In this document: one piece after another, positions 25,330 to 32,832 of the stretch
Position numbering within the stretch: position 1 is the first letter of the stretch
How the letters are laid out: every line of letters starts with the position of its first letter
Assembly: GCA_938002655.1 (NCBI GenBank)
Contig: CALLAC010000024.1
Location: forward strand, 1 to 37,044
DNA length: 37,044 nucleotides
Origin: an uncultured Cytophagales bacterium
GTDB taxonomy: Bacteria > Bacteroidota > Bacteroidia > Cytophagales > Thermonemataceae
Direction of reading: 5' to 3'
Notes under the pieces: generated by a model
Databases searched by the model: none
What the model saw: the letters and a program-made list of their open reading frames with translations, nothing else
Told to the model about the DNA's origin: nothing
Program-made: the position numbers and the translations under genes

Positions 25330-26131
25330 TCTTATGTCCTGCTTCTGTCACCATTCTTTTAGAAAATTCGTAGCCCAGATATCTTTCAATCATGAAATGA
25401 ATAAGATATAAAACAGGAATCATAATAATAGCTACAACAAATTTGTAAATATAGTTGATAATGCCAATTGATAAAATTTCTGCAAAAGAAAATTGAGGAT
25501 AAAAAGCAATAAACAAAACAATAAAGCTGTCGAAAAATTGAGATATTAGTGTAGAGGTTGTTGCTCTCAACCAAATATTTTTACTACCTGTAATTTTTCT
25601 TAAACGATAAAATATATATGCATCAAGAATCTGTGCAATGATAAAGGCTGTGAGCGAACCTGCAATTATTCTATTACTTTGACTAAATATTTTTTCAAAA
25701 GCAAAATTGATATTAAATTTTTGGTTGTTATTATCAACTGAATTATATTCTAGCCAATTATCAGAGGGTTTTAAATAGATAGCAATAGCAATAGTTATAA
25801 AAGCATACAAAATCAATCCAGCTGTGATAAAGCTGATCTGTCTTACTCCTTTTATACCAAAGTATTCATTGATAATATCAGAACAAACAAATACCACAGG
25901 CCATAAAATAACTCCCGCAGTTAGGTTAAAATCTAAAAGAAAATCCGCAAATAATCGAATTTGAGCAGGAGCAAAACCTAAAGTTTTTTCCAAAGAAAAG
26001 ATTTTTGTTCCTATCATTTCTGCCATAAGAGCATTGGTAATAACCACTGCTCCAAGCAAAAAGTAAAGATTTTTTTTCTTAGTTTGATAGATAATTTCTT
26101 TATTTACTTCAAAAGAGTTTACATTTTGCAT
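25322..26131 (-). CDS. yhhQ: Queuosine precursor transporter (YhhQ/VUT family)
   Basis: A 269-aa membrane protein with about 6-7 helices. The family motifs are visible: GVILWPVVFVCSDIINEYFGIKGVRQ (near residues 75-100) and ISQFFDSFIVLFIAFYP (about 195-210), as in the VUT proteins that import queuine or preQ0/preQ1 for the tRNA modification queuosine. The length is somewhat longer than the E. coli YhhQ protein because of a polar insert (SVDNNNQKFN) between two helices. It ends in an 8-base convergent overlap with the SpoU methyltransferase gene; the overlap of two tRNA/rRNA modification-related genes is probably coincidental. The STAS gene lies upstream, separated by a terminator. Confidence 0.88.
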   Translation of the reverse strand: MQNVNSFEVNKEIIYQTKKKNLYFLLGAVVITNALMAEMIGTKIFSLEKTLGFAPAQIRLFADFLLDFNLTAGVILWPVVFVCSDIINEYFGIKGVRQISFITAGLILYAFITIAIAIYLKPSDNWLEYNSVDNNNQKFNINFAFEKIFSQSNRIIAGSLTAFIIAQILDAYIFYRLRKITGSKNIWLRATTSTLISQFFDSFIVLFIAFYPQFSFAEILSIGIINYIYKFVVAIIMIPVLYLIHFMIERYLGYEFSKRMVTEAGHKTI

Positions 26132-26173
26132 AAAGGTTGCTTTTATTAACTTTTTATTTTGTTATAAAGAACT

Positions 26174-26202
26174 AAAAAAGTCCGGACATAAGCCAGACCT
26201 TA
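26174..26202 (-). terminator. Terminator downstream of the STAS gene
   Basis: On the minus strand a 6-bp core stem (GTCTGG with CCGGAC, one G-U pair) extends through A-T pairs and is followed by five Ts. It lies 26 bases after the STAS stop and separates the purC-STAS unit from the transporter. Confidence 0.7.
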
Positions 26203-26227
26203 CAACAAAGAATACTTGAAGTTTGAG

Positions 26228-26632
26228 TTATTTTGTAAAATCATCTTCCTCAGCCCCAAATTCTTTTTCCAATTCTTTCATAAAAACTGCATCTATAGCC
26301 TCTTCTTCAGTAGGGAGTATATCTAAAACTTTATCTAACTGCGAAATTTTGATAAGTTTTAAGACATGTTCACTTATACCACAAAGAATCATAATTCCTT
26401 GTGCTTCTGTACATATTTTATGAGCTAACAAAATAGCACTTAAACCTGAAGAATCAATGTATTTGACTTCATTGAGATTGATAATGAGATTTTTAACATT
26501 TTTATCTCTCAATCCAAGAACCGTTTGTTTGATATTTAAAGAATTAGAAGCATCTAGTTTGTTTACTAAAATTTTTAATAAAAAGTATTTTTCTGCTTCC
26601 TTGATTTCAAAAATAGCCCTTGTTGTATCCAT
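26228..26632 (-). CDS. STAS-domain protein (anti-sigma factor antagonist-like)
   Basis: A 134-aa single STAS domain. The conserved loop YIDSSGLSAIL (DSSG at 60-63) contains the serine that is phosphorylated in SpoIIAA/RsbV-type anti-sigma antagonists. The preceding strand LIINLNEVKYID and the rest of the fold are typical, with an acidic tail (GAEEDDFTK) at the C-terminus. In a partner-switching model it would bind an anti-sigma factor kinase elsewhere; none is encoded here. It starts only four bases after the stop of purC on the same strand, so it is almost certainly in the same transcript, and a terminator follows it. Confidence 0.88.
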   Translation of the reverse strand: MDTTRAIFEIKEAEKYFLLKILVNKLDASNSLNIKQTVLGLRDKNVKNLIINLNEVKYIDSSGLSAILLAHKICTEAQGIMILCGISEHVLKLIKISQLDKVLDILPTEEEAIDAVFMKELEKEFGAEEDDFTK

Positions 26633-26636
26633 ACTA

Positions 26637-27572
26637 TTAGTTTTTGTTCAGGTATTCAATGATACTTTCGTGGATAAATTTAAGAGAATTATCGCAAGGT
26701 ATGAATTTTTTTCCTAAGATTTGTTCGTAAAGTTCTTGATAACGTTTGGCGATATGCTCTACAACTTCATCTGTAATAGTAGGAATTTGCTGTCCTTCTT
26801 TACCTTGAAAATTATTTTCAATTAGCCACTGACGCACAAACTCCTTGGAAAGTTGTCTTTGAGGTAATCCTTTACGTTGGTTTTCTTCATAGGTATCTGC
26901 ATAAAAGTAGCGAGAAGAATCTGGTGTATGTACTTCATCTATTAAGTGAATTTTCCCTTCGTACAAACCAAACTCATACTTGGTATCAACTAAAATAAGA
27001 CCTTTTTGTTTGGCAACTTCTGTTCCTTTCTTAAATAAAGCGTGTGTATAATACTCTAACAGCTCATAATATTCAGAAGAAACTAAACCACGTCTTATGA
27101 TTTCGTCTTTGCTGATATCCTCATCATGTCCTTTTTTAGCTTTGGTGGTAGGCGTAATAATAGGAGAGGGCAGAGGATCGTTTTCTTTCAAACCTTCGGG
27201 AAGTACTTCGCCGCAGAGTTGTCTTTTTCCTGCTTTGTATTCACGGGCCGCATGTCCTGCCAAATAGCCTCTTATTACCATTTCTACGGCAAAAGGTTCG
27301 CATTTCTTACCTACGGTTACTTGTGGGTGAGGTGAGGCTTCTGCCCAATTGGGAACTATATCGCGGGTCATTTCCAAAAACTCCCAAGCTATCTGATTGA
27401 GGACTTGCCCTTTGTAGGGAATAGTGCGTGGTAAAATTACATCAAAAGCTGAAATTCTATCTGTAGCTACTGTTACCATTTGATTTCCTTCTAAATAATA
27501 TACATCACGCACTTTCCCTTGATAAAAGCCTATTTGTTTCGGTAGTTGAAAATTAGTTGCTTGAATTGACAT
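26637..27572 (-). CDS. purC: Phosphoribosylaminoimidazole-succinocarboxamide synthase
   Basis: The 311-aa SAICAR synthase joins CAIR and aspartate using ATP in purine biosynthesis. [32 protein letters not shown] at the N-terminus is the diagnostic ATP-binding region, followed by [19 protein letters not shown] and [32 protein letters not shown]. It is the long form (about 300 residues), as opposed to the short bacterial type of about 240. The start ATG is 119 bases after the predicted promoter start. The STAS gene follows four bases after its stop. Confidence 0.97.
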   Translation of the reverse strand: MSIQATNFQLPKQIGFYQGKVRDVYYLEGNQMVTVATDRISAFDVILPRTIPYKGQVLNQIAWEFLEMTRDIVPNWAEASPHPQVTVGKKCEPFAVEMVIRGYLAGHAAREYKAGKRQLCGEVLPEGLKENDPLPSPIITPTTKAKKGHDEDISKDEIIRRGLVSSEYYELLEYYTHALFKKGTEVAKQKGLILVDTKYEFGLYEGKIHLIDEVHTPDSSRYFYADTYEENQRKGLPQRQLSKEFVRQWLIENNFQGKEGQQIPTITDEVVEHIAKRYQELYEQILGKKFIPCDNSLKFIHESIIEYLNKN

Positions 27573-27697
27573 TTACTAAATTTTTTGTTAAGTTGCTTAT
27601 TTTTTGATTTTTAATAAAAAAGTTAGCATTATTTTTATAGAAAAAAGATTTGTGAAGAATAGAATAAAATGCCTCTTTTTTGTTTTTATCTTACACG

Positions 27698-27728
27698 CAA
27701 ATATAGATACAAATACAGAATTTTCAAA
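27698..27728 (-). promoter_or_regulatory. Promoter of the purC-STAS operon (TTTG-N19-TATATTTG)
   Basis: On the minus strand TATATTTG (27705-27698) is a perfect -7 and TTTG (27728-27725) the -33, separated by 19 bases. The leader to ATG 27572 is about 120 nt. Confidence 0.75.
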
Positions 27729-27924
27729 TTGCCCATAAATCACCTTTTCGCAAATATAAATGCTATTTGACTTTTTTACTTATTTTTTATCTCAAATTTC
27801 GCATTTCGCACTTTTCAAGAGTTTAAAAGTTTTATGCTTAAAACTAAACTCCCGATAGTCTTTGTCTTGTAAAATTGTATAAATATTTGATTGGCAAAAT
27901 GAACAAATGTTTACCCACAAAAAC

Positions 27925-27943
27925 CTACTGCTCTAAAAAGTAG
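27925..27943 (-). terminator. Weak hairpin downstream of the MORN-repeat gene
   Basis: CTACT (27925-27929) pairs with AGTAG (27939-27943); T-runs flank it on both strands (GTTTTT on minus, TTTTT on plus). The stem has only five pairs, so termination is a modest inference. Confidence 0.4.
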
Positions 27944-27957
27944 TTTTTCTGCAAAAT

Positions 27958-29211
27958 TTAAAAGTTTTCTACATGCTCTTTCCCATCTTCATTATAAAAT
28001 AGCCATTTTCCTATTTTCTTACCCATTTTATATTGTCCTTTTATCTTTAACTTACCATTTTCGTCATATTCTGTATATTCGCCATCAAGGAGATTATTTT
28101 TGTAAGAGGCTTTACTTTTCAGTTTTTTAGAAGATTTGTAATAAGTCTTACTCTCACCTTCTTTTTTACCTAGTTTATAAAGGGTTTCAGTCCAAAAATT
28201 TTCATTAGGCTTATTTTCTTTCACCAAGCCATTGAGCAAATTATTTTGATAAAAGGCTTCAAAACTTACTTCTCCGTTTTCAGTGTAGGTAATTACTTTT
28301 TTATTTCGCTCTTGATTGCTATATATGGTCATCTTTGCAATTTTTTGATCTTTGTAATACTCTATTTCTTTACCCACTCTATAACCTTCTTTGTAGATAG
28401 CTTCATAGATAAGTTCGCCTGTTTCTTCGCTCCAACGTTTTACGCTTCCATGTAACTGCCCCGAAACATATTCGCTCTCCATAAGAATTTTACCTTTGAT
28501 ACTATAAAGTATCTCTTTACCCTCTTTGGTGTTATTTTTCATAGTAAATTCCAGCATAATAGGAGAGGAGGGAGCATCGTAAAACTCTTTTTGCAAACCT
28601 TCTCGTAAGCCATTTTGATAGTATTCTTCGTATTGTAAATTCCCAGAAGGATAAAATGTTTTGGCTATTCCATGCATTTTCCCCTTAACAAAACTTAATT
28701 CTTTGAAAATTTTACCATCTTCATAGTATTCTCTTACAACACCTTCGAGTTGTCCTTCTATAAAATTTCCTTCACGAAGCAATTTGCCATTGTCATAATA
28801 CATGAAAACTTTTCCTGTAATTTGATCATCGTTGAAATAGGCTTTCTGTAAAGTATCACCTTTTAAGCTGAATACGCACATCAATCCTTTTTTCTTGCCA
28901 TCTTCATAAAAAACCTGTGATTTTAGGATAGGTTTTTGGTTGACTAACGTATCGTAAAATTCTCTAAACCAACCATTTCGTACATTCAGCCTAAAATTAC
29001 CTTCTACGGCGAGCCTACCCGAAGGGTAGAAACTCTTGTAATAACCGTTTTTTTCCCATCCCAAGCTGCCTACATCTACTTGATATTCCTCTTTTAAGTT
29101 TTTTTCTTCTTCGTCATAATATACTCGCATCAATTTAGTTTGTGAAAAACTCTGATAGCCATCAAAGATAATACCAAAGAAAAATGCCAAACGAAAACAA
29201 TACGTTCTCAT
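27958..29211 (-). CDS. Exported MORN-repeat (YwqK-like) protein
   Basis: A 417-aa protein with a signal peptide (MRTYCFRLAFFFGIIF up to SQT), which is why I chose ATG 29211; an in-frame ATG at 29244 gives an unlikely basic extension. The rest is a chain of at least ten MORN_2-type repeats of about 22 residues with the pattern G-x-x-x-x-Y-x-x-G-x-L-x-x-E (for example MHGIAKTFYPSGNLQYEEYY and LEGVVREYYEDGKIFKELSF). Databases often label such proteins as YwqK family antitoxins, but no toxin gene is adjacent and the exported location argues against that role. A surface or periplasmic binding function is more likely. A -7-like box lies at 29261-29268 without a -33. Confidence 0.85.
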   Translation of the reverse strand: MRTYCFRLAFFFGIIFDGYQSFSQTKLMRVYYDEEEKNLKEEYQVDVGSLGWEKNGYYKSFYPSGRLAVEGNFRLNVRNGWFREFYDTLVNQKPILKSQVFYEDGKKKGLMCVFSLKGDTLQKAYFNDDQITGKVFMYYDNGKLLREGNFIEGQLEGVVREYYEDGKIFKELSFVKGKMHGIAKTFYPSGNLQYEEYYQNGLREGLQKEFYDAPSSPIMLEFTMKNNTKEGKEILYSIKGKILMESEYVSGQLHGSVKRWSEETGELIYEAIYKEGYRVGKEIEYYKDQKIAKMTIYSNQERNKKVITYTENGEVSFEAFYQNNLLNGLVKENKPNENFWTETLYKLGKKEGESKTYYKSSKKLKSKASYKNNLLDGEYTEYDENGKLKIKGQYKMGKKIGKWLFYNEDGKEHVENF

Positions 29212-29327
29212 AGTAGGGAAGTTTCGATTTCTTTTACTTAACATAATGTAACTTATACAACAAAATTAAAATTCTGAAAATCATTGTTTTAATTTTGAAT
29301 ATTTGAAAAATATAGATAAAGTAACAT

Positions 29328-29795
29328 TTAGTTTTTAAGTTTGTAAGGATTGAATAAATGAAATACTTCAAAAGTTTTATCTGTATAAAAAACCAAAATT
29401 CGTTCAATTTCTTTTTCTTTATTCGGAGCTGTTTTTCTCTGTTCAATTTCCGTACTAGTCTCTAAATTTTTTTCTAAGATTTCATCATCATTTTTTTGCT
29501 CTACAATAGGCTCGCCTATTCCTGTAAGTAGCCAGTTTACATTTATATCAGCATATTTCTGTATTAATTTTTGCAAAAAATCTACACTGGGTTTGTTCCT
29601 GCCTGTAATAATGTGCGAAAGCCCTGAGCGTTGTACGCCAATTTCGTCTGCAAATCGTGAAGGTTGTAAACCTTTCATATCTATCAGAATTTTCAGACGC
29701 TCGGCAAAATCTTCATTCAAGTTGTTATCACTTTGTTTATTTTCTATCGATAATTCTTCTTTTCCTTTGAGTAAATTTTTATCTTCTAACTCCAT
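29328..29795 (-). CDS. XRE-family transcriptional regulator, probably autoregulated
   Basis: The 155-aa protein has a Cro/CI-type helix-turn-helix: FAERLKILIDMKGLQPSRFADEIGVQRSGLSHIITGRNKPSVDFLQKLIQKY (about residues 30-82), followed by WLLTGIGEP, common in phage-type and Bacteroidota repressors. The N-terminal 28 residues and a charged linker (98-130) are disordered-looking. The end (IERILVFYTDKTFEVFHLF) is a short beta-rich tag typical of this Bacteroidota group. The upstream region has two perfect 17-bp operator-like repeats, one of them covering the promoter -7. It is divergent from the hbd gene, separated by 314 bases. Ligand and targets are unknown. Confidence 0.87.
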   Translation of the reverse strand: MELEDKNLLKGKEELSIENKQSDNNLNEDFAERLKILIDMKGLQPSRFADEIGVQRSGLSHIITGRNKPSVDFLQKLIQKYADINVNWLLTGIGEPIVEQKNDDEILEKNLETSTEIEQRKTAPNKEKEIERILVFYTDKTFEVFHLFNPYKLKN

Positions 29796-29818
29796 GACCT
29801 CTTGCTTGGTTTTGTTTT

Positions 29819-29835
29819 ATTTACAAATGTAAACT
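29819..29835. repeat. Operator-like inverted repeat, copy 1 (overlaps XRE -7)
   Basis: The 17-bp sequence ATTTACAAATGTAAACT has the symmetrical core TTTAC-N4-GTAAA. Its minus strand contains TACATTTG, the -7 of the regulator's own promoter. An identical copy lies 52 bases away at 29871-29887 and a degenerate one at 29847-29860. Confidence 0.75.
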
Positions 29836-29854
29836 TTTTTTACTGAATTTACAA
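29824..29854 (-). promoter_or_regulatory. Promoter of the XRE gene (TTG-N20-TACATTTG)
   Basis: On the minus strand TACATTTG (29831-29824) and TTG (29854-29852) are spaced by 20 bases. The -7 sits inside operator copy 1 and the -33 inside the degenerate middle copy. The predicted leader before ATG 29795 is about 22 nt. Confidence 0.75.
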
Positions 29855-29870
29855 GTTGTATTTTTTTACT

Positions 29871-29887
29871 ATTTACAAATGTAAACT
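29871..29887. repeat. Operator-like inverted repeat, copy 2
   Basis: Identical over 17 bases to copy 1; the start-to-start distance is 52 bases, close to five turns of B-DNA, which would place bound dimers on the same face of the helix. Confidence 0.7.
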
Positions 29888-30054
29888 GTATTATTTTTAT
29901 TTGTTAAATTATTGAAAATAAAAATTTTGTCAAAAATACTAAAATTTACTAAAAAAATTAAAATTTAACTTTTTTAATTAAAAATTTTAGTAAAACTTCA
30001 AAGTAAAATCAAGTACATTAAAAAAATGCAATTCTAAAAAAATACTTTTTTTAC

Positions 30055-30084
30055 TTTGCTCTACTATTTTTTTAATTATTTTTG
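30055..30084 (+). promoter_or_regulatory. Promoter of hbd (TTTG-N18-TATTTTTG)
   Basis: TTTG at 30055-30058 and TATTTTTG at 30077-30084 are separated by 18 bases. The leader before ATG 30110 is about 20 nt. Confidence 0.7.
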
Positions 30085-30109
30085 AGAAAGTTATAATAAT
30101 TTAAATCTT

Positions 30110-30997
30110 ATGAAAAAAATCGCAGTAATTGGCTCCGGCACAATGGGCAATGGTATTGCCCACGTTTTTGCTCAATACGGCTATCAGGTAACCCTGATAG
30201 ATATTTCTCAGGCCGCTTTAGATAAAGGCTTACAAACCATTGCTTTTAATTTAGATAGGCAAATTAAAAAAGGAACACTTTCCCAAATTCAAAAAGCTGA
30301 AATATTGGCTCGTATTTCTCCTTTCACTTCGCTTGCCGAAGGGGTAAAAGAAGCAGATTTGGTCGTGGAAGCCGCTACCGAAAATGTAGAGTTAAAGCTG
30401 AAAATATTTGCCGATATGGACGCAAATACCCGTCCCGACACAATTTTAGCCACGAATACCTCCTCTATTTCTATTACAAAAATTGCTTCGGCTACCCAAC
30501 GCCCCGATAAAGTTATTGGTATGCATTTTATGAATCCTGTGCCTGTAATGAAACTCGTTGAAATTATTAGAGGTTACTTGACTTCCAATGAAACCACTCA
30601 AATCATTACTGAGCTCTCTCGGAAAATAGATAAAGTTCCCGTAGAAGTAAATGATTATCCGGGCTTTGTATCAAACCGAATTCTAATGCCAATGATAAAC
30701 GAGGCAATTTACACCCTTTGGGAAGGCGTAGCAGGCGTAGCCGAAATAGACGAGGTAATGAAACTCGGTATGGCTCACCCAATGGGTCCGCTTCATTTAG
30801 CTGATTTTATCGGTCTGGACGTATGCTTGGCAATTCTAAACGTACTTTACGAAGGCTTTAAAAATCCAAAATATGCCCCTTGCCCTCTGCTTATCAATAT
30901 GGTACAAGCCGGACACAAAGGAGCAAAATCGGGACAAGGTTTTTACGATTGGGCAAACCCCAAAGAGTTGAAGGTTGCAAGCCAATTTGTTAAATGA
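30110..30997 (+). CDS. hbd: 3-hydroxybutyryl-CoA dehydrogenase
   Basis: A 295-aa NAD(P)-dependent enzyme that interconverts acetoacetyl-CoA and 3-hydroxybutyryl-CoA in fatty acid or butyrate metabolism. The Rossmann motif GSGTMGNGIAHVFA is at residues 8-21. The catalytic residues appear in NTSSISI (Ser), GMHFMNPVPVMKLVEII (His) and DYPGFVSNRILMPMINEAI (Asn), and the C-terminal domain has MAHPMGPLHLADFIGLDV and SGQGFYDW. It is the short monofunctional type of about 285-295 residues, without the enoyl-CoA hydratase fusion. It has its own promoter (30055-30084) and converges on dapD through a shared hairpin. Confidence 0.95.
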   Translation: MKKIAVIGSGTMGNGIAHVFAQYGYQVTLIDISQAALDKGLQTIAFNLDRQIKKGTLSQIQKAEILARISPFTSLAEGVKEADLVVEAATENVELKLKIFADMDANTRPDTILATNTSSISITKIASATQRPDKVIGMHFMNPVPVMKLVEIIRGYLTSNETTQIITELSRKIDKVPVEVNDYPGFVSNRILMPMINEAIYTLWEGVAGVAEIDEVMKLGMAHPMGPLHLADFIGLDVCLAILNVLYEGFKNPKYAPCPLLINMVQAGHKGAKSGQGFYDWANPKELKVASQFVK

Positions 30998-31002
30998 CTA
31001 TG

Positions 31003-31040
31003 AAAAAAAGTAAGAAAGCTAAGTGCATAGCTTTCTTACT
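31003..31040 (-). terminator. Terminator of dapD, also between convergent hbd and dapD
   Basis: A perfect 12-bp stem (31009-31020 with 31029-31040, core GTAAGAAAGCT) has an 8-nt loop. On the minus strand it runs into seven Ts, so it mainly terminates dapD; on the plus strand it lacks a T run. Confidence 0.85.
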
Positions 31041-31063
31041 CTATCTAATGAAAAATGAAAAAA

Positions 31064-31882
31064 TTATACTGCTACGTTGTTTTCTCGCAAAGCCTCGTTG
31101 AGCGAAGTTTTCAGGTCGGTGCTTTCTTTGCGTTTGCCGATAATTAGGGCACATGGAACATAGTATTCGCCACTGCTAAATTTTTTAGCAATATTGCCCG
31201 GAATAACTACACTACGAGGTGGCACAAATCCCCTGTATTCTACGGGCTTCTCACCCGTTACATCTATGATTTTTGAGCTTGCTGTAAGCGTAACACCTGC
31301 TCCAATGACAGCTTCTTTGCCAACTCTCACACCCTCCACAATAATAGCTCTTGAACCAATAAATGCTCCGTCTTCGATAATTACAGGACTTGCTTGTACA
31401 GGCTCTAATACTCCTCCAATACCAACTCCTCCGCTTAGATGTACGTTTTTACCAATTTGAGCACAACTACCTACCGTAGCCCAAGTATCAACCATCGTAC
31501 CCTCGTCTACATACGCTCCGATATTTACATACGAAGGCATCATAATTACGCCTTTTGCTAGATAGCTTCCATAGCGAGCAATAGCGTGAGGTACTACCCT
31601 CACTCCCTTAGCGGCATAATCTTTTTTGAGCGGTATTTTATCGTGGAATTCAAAAATTCCTACTTCCATTGTTTGCATTTGCCTGATAGGAAAGTATAAA
31701 ATAACCGCTTTCTTAATCCATTCATTTACTTGCCATTCGCCATTTGCTAAAATTTGTGCCACTCGGATATTACCTGCATCTAATTCCGAAATAACTTGCT
31801 CAATAGCTTTTACACTTTCAGGTTCTTTTAAAAGGCTTCTATCTGCCCAAATTTGCTCGATTTTTTCTTGTAAATTTTGCAT
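31064..31882 (-). CDS. dapD: Tetrahydrodipicolinate N-succinyltransferase
   Basis: The 272-aa enzyme transfers succinyl from succinyl-CoA to tetrahydrodipicolinate in lysine and meso-diaminopimelate biosynthesis, which also feeds peptidoglycan. The left-handed parallel beta-helix built of hexapeptide repeats is visible from about residue 95 to 225 (GVIMMPSYVNIGAYVDEGTM, VGSCAQIGKNVHLSGGVGIGGVLEP, VIIEDGAFIGSRAIIVEGV). The VRVVPHAIARYGSYLAKGVIMMPSYVNIG block and the C-terminal VVIPGNIAKKF are diagnostic for DapD. I found no clear promoter box; its upstream region (31883-32166) is shared with the metal regulator. Confidence 0.96.
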   Translation of the reverse strand: MQNLQEKIEQIWADRSLLKEPESVKAIEQVISELDAGNIRVAQILANGEWQVNEWIKKAVILYFPIRQMQTMEVGIFEFHDKIPLKKDYAAKGVRVVPHAIARYGSYLAKGVIMMPSYVNIGAYVDEGTMVDTWATVGSCAQIGKNVHLSGGVGIGGVLEPVQASPVIIEDGAFIGSRAIIVEGVRVGKEAVIGAGVTLTASSKIIDVTGEKPVEYRGFVPPRSVVIPGNIAKKFSSGEYYVPCALIIGKRKESTDLKTSLNEALRENNVAV

Positions 31883-32032
31883 AAAATTTTTAATTTAAAA
31901 ATTTGAAAATCAGTAACTAATAAGTATTCAGTTAATTTCTTAGTTTAGTTGATTTTTAAAACTAAATAAAACATCAATAACAAAATGAACAATGTTATTT
32001 TTATTATTTACTAATTGACGTTTTTTGATTTT

Positions 32033-32066
32033 TTTGCTAAAAATTTTAGCTAAAATTTTTAGCAAA
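32033..32066. promoter_or_regulatory. Perfect 34-bp palindrome, candidate metal-regulator operator
   Basis: The 34 bases read identically on both strands, from TTTGCTAAAAA at the left end to TTTTTAGCAAA at the right, with TTTAGCTAAA at the centre. A further TTTAGC follows at 32067-32072. It lies in the divergent region between dapD and the DtxR/MntR gene, about 100 bases before the latter's ATG. Confidence 0.6.
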
Positions 32067-32108
32067 TTTAGCATTACTTTTTATTTTTTAGGCTTATCTA
32101 AAAAATAT

Positions 32109-32140
32109 TTTGTTTTTGCTCTATTTTTTTTGTATACTTG
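32109..32140 (+). promoter_or_regulatory. Putative promoter of the metal-uptake operon
   Basis: TTTG at 32109-32112 and TATACTTG at 32133-32140 are 20 bases apart. The -7 differs from TAnnTTTG at one position. The predicted start is about 20 bases before ATG 32167. Confidence 0.45.
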
Positions 32141-32142
32141 CC

Positions 32143-32160
32143 TTATATTTTCAAATATAA
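32143..32160. promoter_or_regulatory. 18-bp inverted repeat at the predicted transcription start of the metal operon
   Basis: TTATATTT (32143-32150) and AAATATAA (32153-32160) are perfect inverted arms separated by TC. It ends six bases before the ATG, a typical place for a repressor operator. Confidence 0.5.
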
Positions 32161-32166
32161 AAAACA

Positions 32167-32832
32167 ATGCTAAGTTACACAGAAGAAAATTACTTGAAAA
32201 TTATTTTTATTCTCTCCTACCCTACTGCTAAGGAAATCAGCACGAATGATATTGCTAAAAATCTGAATATCAATGCCGCATCAGTAAGCGATATGCTGAA
32301 AAAACTTAAACAAAAAAATTTAATTGATTATGCCAAATATCAGGGAGTATCGCTTACGCAAGAAGGACGTAAAATTGCTGTAAATATTATACGCAAACAC
32401 AGACTTTGGGAAACTTTTTTAGTTAATACCCTCAACTTTTCGTGGGACGAGGTGCACGATATTGCCGAACAATTAGAACATATTCAATCTAATTTATTGA
32501 TAGAAAAATTATATCAGTTTTTAGGCTTTCCAAAGTTCGACCCCCACGGCGAACCTATACCCGATGAAAATGGTACCTTCCCAGAAACCAAAGATTGGAT
32601 TTGTCTGAATAGTTGTAAAAAACAACAAAAAATAGAAGTTAAAAGTATTACCGATGATTCTTCAGATTTGTTACAACACCTTGATAAAATATCTGTAAAT
32701 ATCGGAGTAAAAATAGAAGTAATAGAAAAAAATTCCTACGATAAATCAATAGATGTACTTATCAACGATATAAAACAATGTACGTTATCAAAAGAAATAT
32801 CAGAAAAAATATATGGTGTGTTACTGGATTAA
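32167..32832 (+). CDS. DtxR/MntR-family metal-dependent transcriptional regulator
   Basis: A 221-aa regulator with an N-terminal winged helix (ISTNDIAKNLNINAASVSDMLKKLKQKNLI, about residues 22-51) and the dimerisation/metal-binding domain with HRLWETFLVNTLNFSWDEVHDIAEQLEHIQS (about 78-108) and FPKFDPHGEPIPDENG (about 120-135), both hallmark DtxR/MntR segments. The C-terminal 70 residues are FeoA/SH3-like but divergent. With Mn2+ or Fe2+ bound it would repress uptake genes. It is the first gene of the transporter operon and overlaps the next gene by 20 bases, so it probably controls its own operon through the inverted repeats upstream. The metal is inferred from the transporter type, not shown. 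Confidence 0.9.
   Translation: MLSYTEENYLKIIFILSYPTAKEISTNDIAKNLNINAASVSDMLKKLKQKNLIDYAKYQGVSLTQEGRKIAVNIIRKHRLWETFLVNTLNFSWDEVHDIAEQLEHIQSNLLIEKLYQFLGFPKFDPHGEPIPDENGTFPETKDWICLNSCKKQQKIEVKSITDDSSDLLQHLDKISVNIGVKIEVIEKNSYDKSIDVLINDIKQCTLSKEISEKIYGVLLD

Larger units (their letters stand above)
27573..27957. other. AT-rich intergenic region between purC and the MORN gene
   Basis: 385 bases upstream of purC and downstream of the MORN-repeat gene. It contains the purC promoter (27698-27728), a second isolated -7-like box (27751-27758) without a -33, and a weak hairpin (27925-27943). I see no open frame or known riboswitch. Confidence 0.55.
29796..30109. other. Divergent regulatory region between XRE regulator and hbd
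   Basis: 314 bases containing the XRE promoter and its operator-like repeats (29819-29887) and the hbd promoter (30055-30084). Between them, 29890-30050 is AT-rich with no recognisable element or frame. Confidence 0.65.

Noticed and set aside
27751-27758. Second TATATTTG on the minus strand upstream of purC
   Set aside because: No TTG at 17-23 bases upstream; the box at 27698-27705 has both elements.
27958-29211. Toxin-antitoxin module suggested by the usual YwqK antitoxin label
   Set aside because: The protein is exported, is built only of MORN repeats and has no neighbouring toxin gene.
29234-29446. 70-aa open frame on the minus strand overlapping the XRE gene end
   Set aside because: Low-complexity Lys/Ile/Phe/Tyr sequence in AT-rich DNA, out of frame with the regulator, no supporting signal.
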